A DNA stretch of 7,130 nt from an uncultured Ardenticatenia bacterium (GTDB lineage: Bacteria; Chloroflexota; Anaerolineae; Promineifilales; Promineifilaceae): assembly GCA_937858165.1 (NCBI GenBank), contig CALLZA010000733.1, positions 1-7,130 of the forward strand. Reading direction: 5' to 3'. The translations under genes were made by a program, and so were the position numbers. Under the pieces are notes generated by a model. The model was not told the origin of the DNA and searched no databases. It saw nothing but the letters and a program-made list of their open reading frames with translations. Positions 6,492-7,130 of the stretch are shown piece by piece. Position 1 is the first letter of the stretch, and the number at the start of each line of letters is the position of its first letter.

Positions 6492-6630
6492 CCGCAGATT
6501 GGGTAGATTTAGCAGATTTCAGAAGAAGAACCGCACGCCAAGATCGCTAAGGGCGCAAAGAACGCTAAGAAGATTTTTCCTTGGCGATCTTGGCGTGCGG
6601 TTCTTCCTCGTCAATCTGCGTAATCTGCGG
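6492..6630. repeat. Nested palindrome: CCGCAGATT arms around a 27-bp CGCCAAGA-type hairpin
   Basis: Inner arms 6525-6551 and 6580-6606 are reverse complements at 26 of 27 positions (the mismatch is T6548). They contain CACGCCAAGATCGC and have a 28-base spacer that itself holds GGCGCAAAGAACGC. Outside them, CCGCAGATT (6492-6500) is mirrored by AATCTGCGG (6622-6630), with extra AATCTGCG (6613-6620) and GCAGATTT copies. The outer words belong to a different repeat type from the inner ones. The element fills most of the 175-base gap between the partial glycosidase and the lipoprotein GH3 gene, and could fold in the transcript after the partial gene's stop. Confidence 0.75.
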
Positions 6631-6640
6631 TTCCACCCTC

Positions 6641-6969
6641 CTACGGCCACACGTACAGCGTCGCCGACTGCGGCGGCAGGGTGAGCGTCGCGCCGTCGGC
6701 CAGTTCGGCCGTCTCGGCCGCCTCGGCGGCCACGGTGCCGGCGGCGACGCGCTCGGCGTCCAGCCGGTAGAGTTCGGCCGGCCCGCCGTCGTGGCCGGCC
6801 AGCCGCAGGGTTAAGTCGGCGGCCGTCGTGCCCTGGTTAATGACCAGCAGCGTCAACTGGCCGGCGTCGCCCAGCGCGGCGTAGGCCGAGACGCGCGGTG
6901 GCCCCTCGCCCGCGCCGGCGGCGGCGTAGACCAGCTCCGAACCGAAGCGGGCATAGAGCGGGTAGACAT
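6641..6969 (-). CDS. C-terminal beta-sandwich of a probable glycoside hydrolase (5'-truncated)
   Basis: This is the last 108 residues of a minus-strand protein, ending at the TAG at 6641-6643. The 5' part is cut off by the adapter at 6970. It reads YPLYARFGSELVYAAAG, then RVSAYAALGDAGQLTLLVIN, and ends LTLPPQSATLYVWP. Two features, the fresh-strand phrase V-x-YAA-x6-LTLLVINQ and the closing LPPxSATLYV, are typical of the small C-terminal beta-sandwich that follows the barrel in several glycoside hydrolases (GH44, GH51, GH39 and GH30 types). GH44-like endoglucanase/xyloglucanase is my best guess because its ending has the FG-x-VAA-x-VYAA-LTV-VIN layout, but the catalytic domain is absent. A TTG at 6854-6856 could be mistaken for a start; the frame is open upstream and homologous-looking, so it is internal. 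Its position upstream of two GH3 beta-glucosidases fits a beta-glucan degradation locus. Confidence 0.65.
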
Positions 6970-7039
6970 CTGTCTCTTATACACATCTGACGCTGCCGAC
7001 GAGCGATCTAGTGTAGATCTCGGTGGTCGCCGTATCATT
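6970..7039 (-). other. Illumina Nextera P5 adapter with i5 index, reverse complement (artefact)
   Basis: This is the exact reverse complement of 123-192. The Nextera read-1 part with the mosaic end is at 6970-7002 (starts CTGTCTCTTATACACATCT), the same index is at 7003-7010, and P5 is at 7011-7039. Genomic sequence ends at 6969. The minus-strand open frame across it again gives the peptide SSAASDVYKRQ, in a frame different from the real gene beside it. Confidence 0.99.
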
Positions 7040-7130
7040 GAAAAAAAAAACTCAGACACGGAAGAATAGAGGTGGGGTATCTACAGAAACACAACGCCAC
7101 AAAAACTACGAACAAGAGGAGAGTCTAGTA
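7040..7130. other. Non-genomic read-past-adapter sequence (right end)
   Basis: After the P5 end there is one G, ten A (7041-7050), then about 80 bases of A-rich sequence with no relation to the insert or to positions 1-112. This mirrors the ten T before the left adapter and fits sequencing past the fragment end. I see no gene in it. Confidence 0.88.

Noticed and set aside
123..7039. Transposon with 70-base terminal inverted repeats and Tn5 ends
   Set aside because: The repeats are Illumina P5, i5 index and mosaic-end sequence; there is no transposase and no target-site duplication.
6853..7059. Small minus-strand protein starting in the right-end adapter
   Set aside because: It begins in adapter and continues in a frame different from the recognisable beta-sandwich gene; it is an artefact.

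Overview
The window is a single high-GC bacterial contig piece whose two ends are not biological. Positions 123-192 and 6970-7039 are the same 70-base Illumina Nextera P5 adapter (P5, one i5 index, Tn5 mosaic end) in opposite orientations. Outside them lie a 10-base homopolymer and sequence of no recognisable origin. Only 193-6969 (6777 bases) should be read as genomic. The source looks like a free-living, high-GC, environmental bacterium. The TPR-regulator fragment, the lipoprotein glycosidase, and the short CGCCAAGA/CGCAAAGA intergenic repeats resemble filamentous Chloroflexota (Anaerolineae/Caldilineae type), but this taxonomic guess is an inference and there is no marker gene.

Layout of the real insert, left to right. 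A plus-strand C-terminal fragment of a TPR protein (193-996) is followed by a complete plus-strand membrane-anchored protein with a zinc-peptidase HEAFH motif (1090-2265). This converges on two complete minus-strand paralogues of glycoside hydrolase family 3 (2414-4261 and 4420-6465). A minus-strand C-terminal fragment of a further protein, probably a glycoside hydrolase ending in a beta-sandwich (6641-6969), lies upstream of them. The two GH3 enzymes are close relatives of the barley ExoI / bacterial ExoP beta-glucan exohydrolase type. The upstream one is an exported lipoprotein, and the downstream one has no signal and appears cytoplasmic. Together with the partial glycosidase they suggest a beta-glucan or cello-oligosaccharide breakdown locus: outer cleavage, surface trimming and intracellular trimming to glucose.

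All four intergenic gaps (93-175 bases) contain copies of one repeat family built from short CGCCAAGA/CGCAAAGA words, several arranged as long hairpins. All five genes have a copy downstream of the stop codon in the same orientation relative to the gene, in two cases exactly 3 bases after it. A second, unrelated GC-rich repeat (GTCGGCCGTCGGCGGTC type) sits in frame inside the cytoplasmic GH3 gene and explains a 13-residue extension absent from its paralogue. These repeats are the least explained structure here. I found no RNA gene, CRISPR array, native transposase or defence system.
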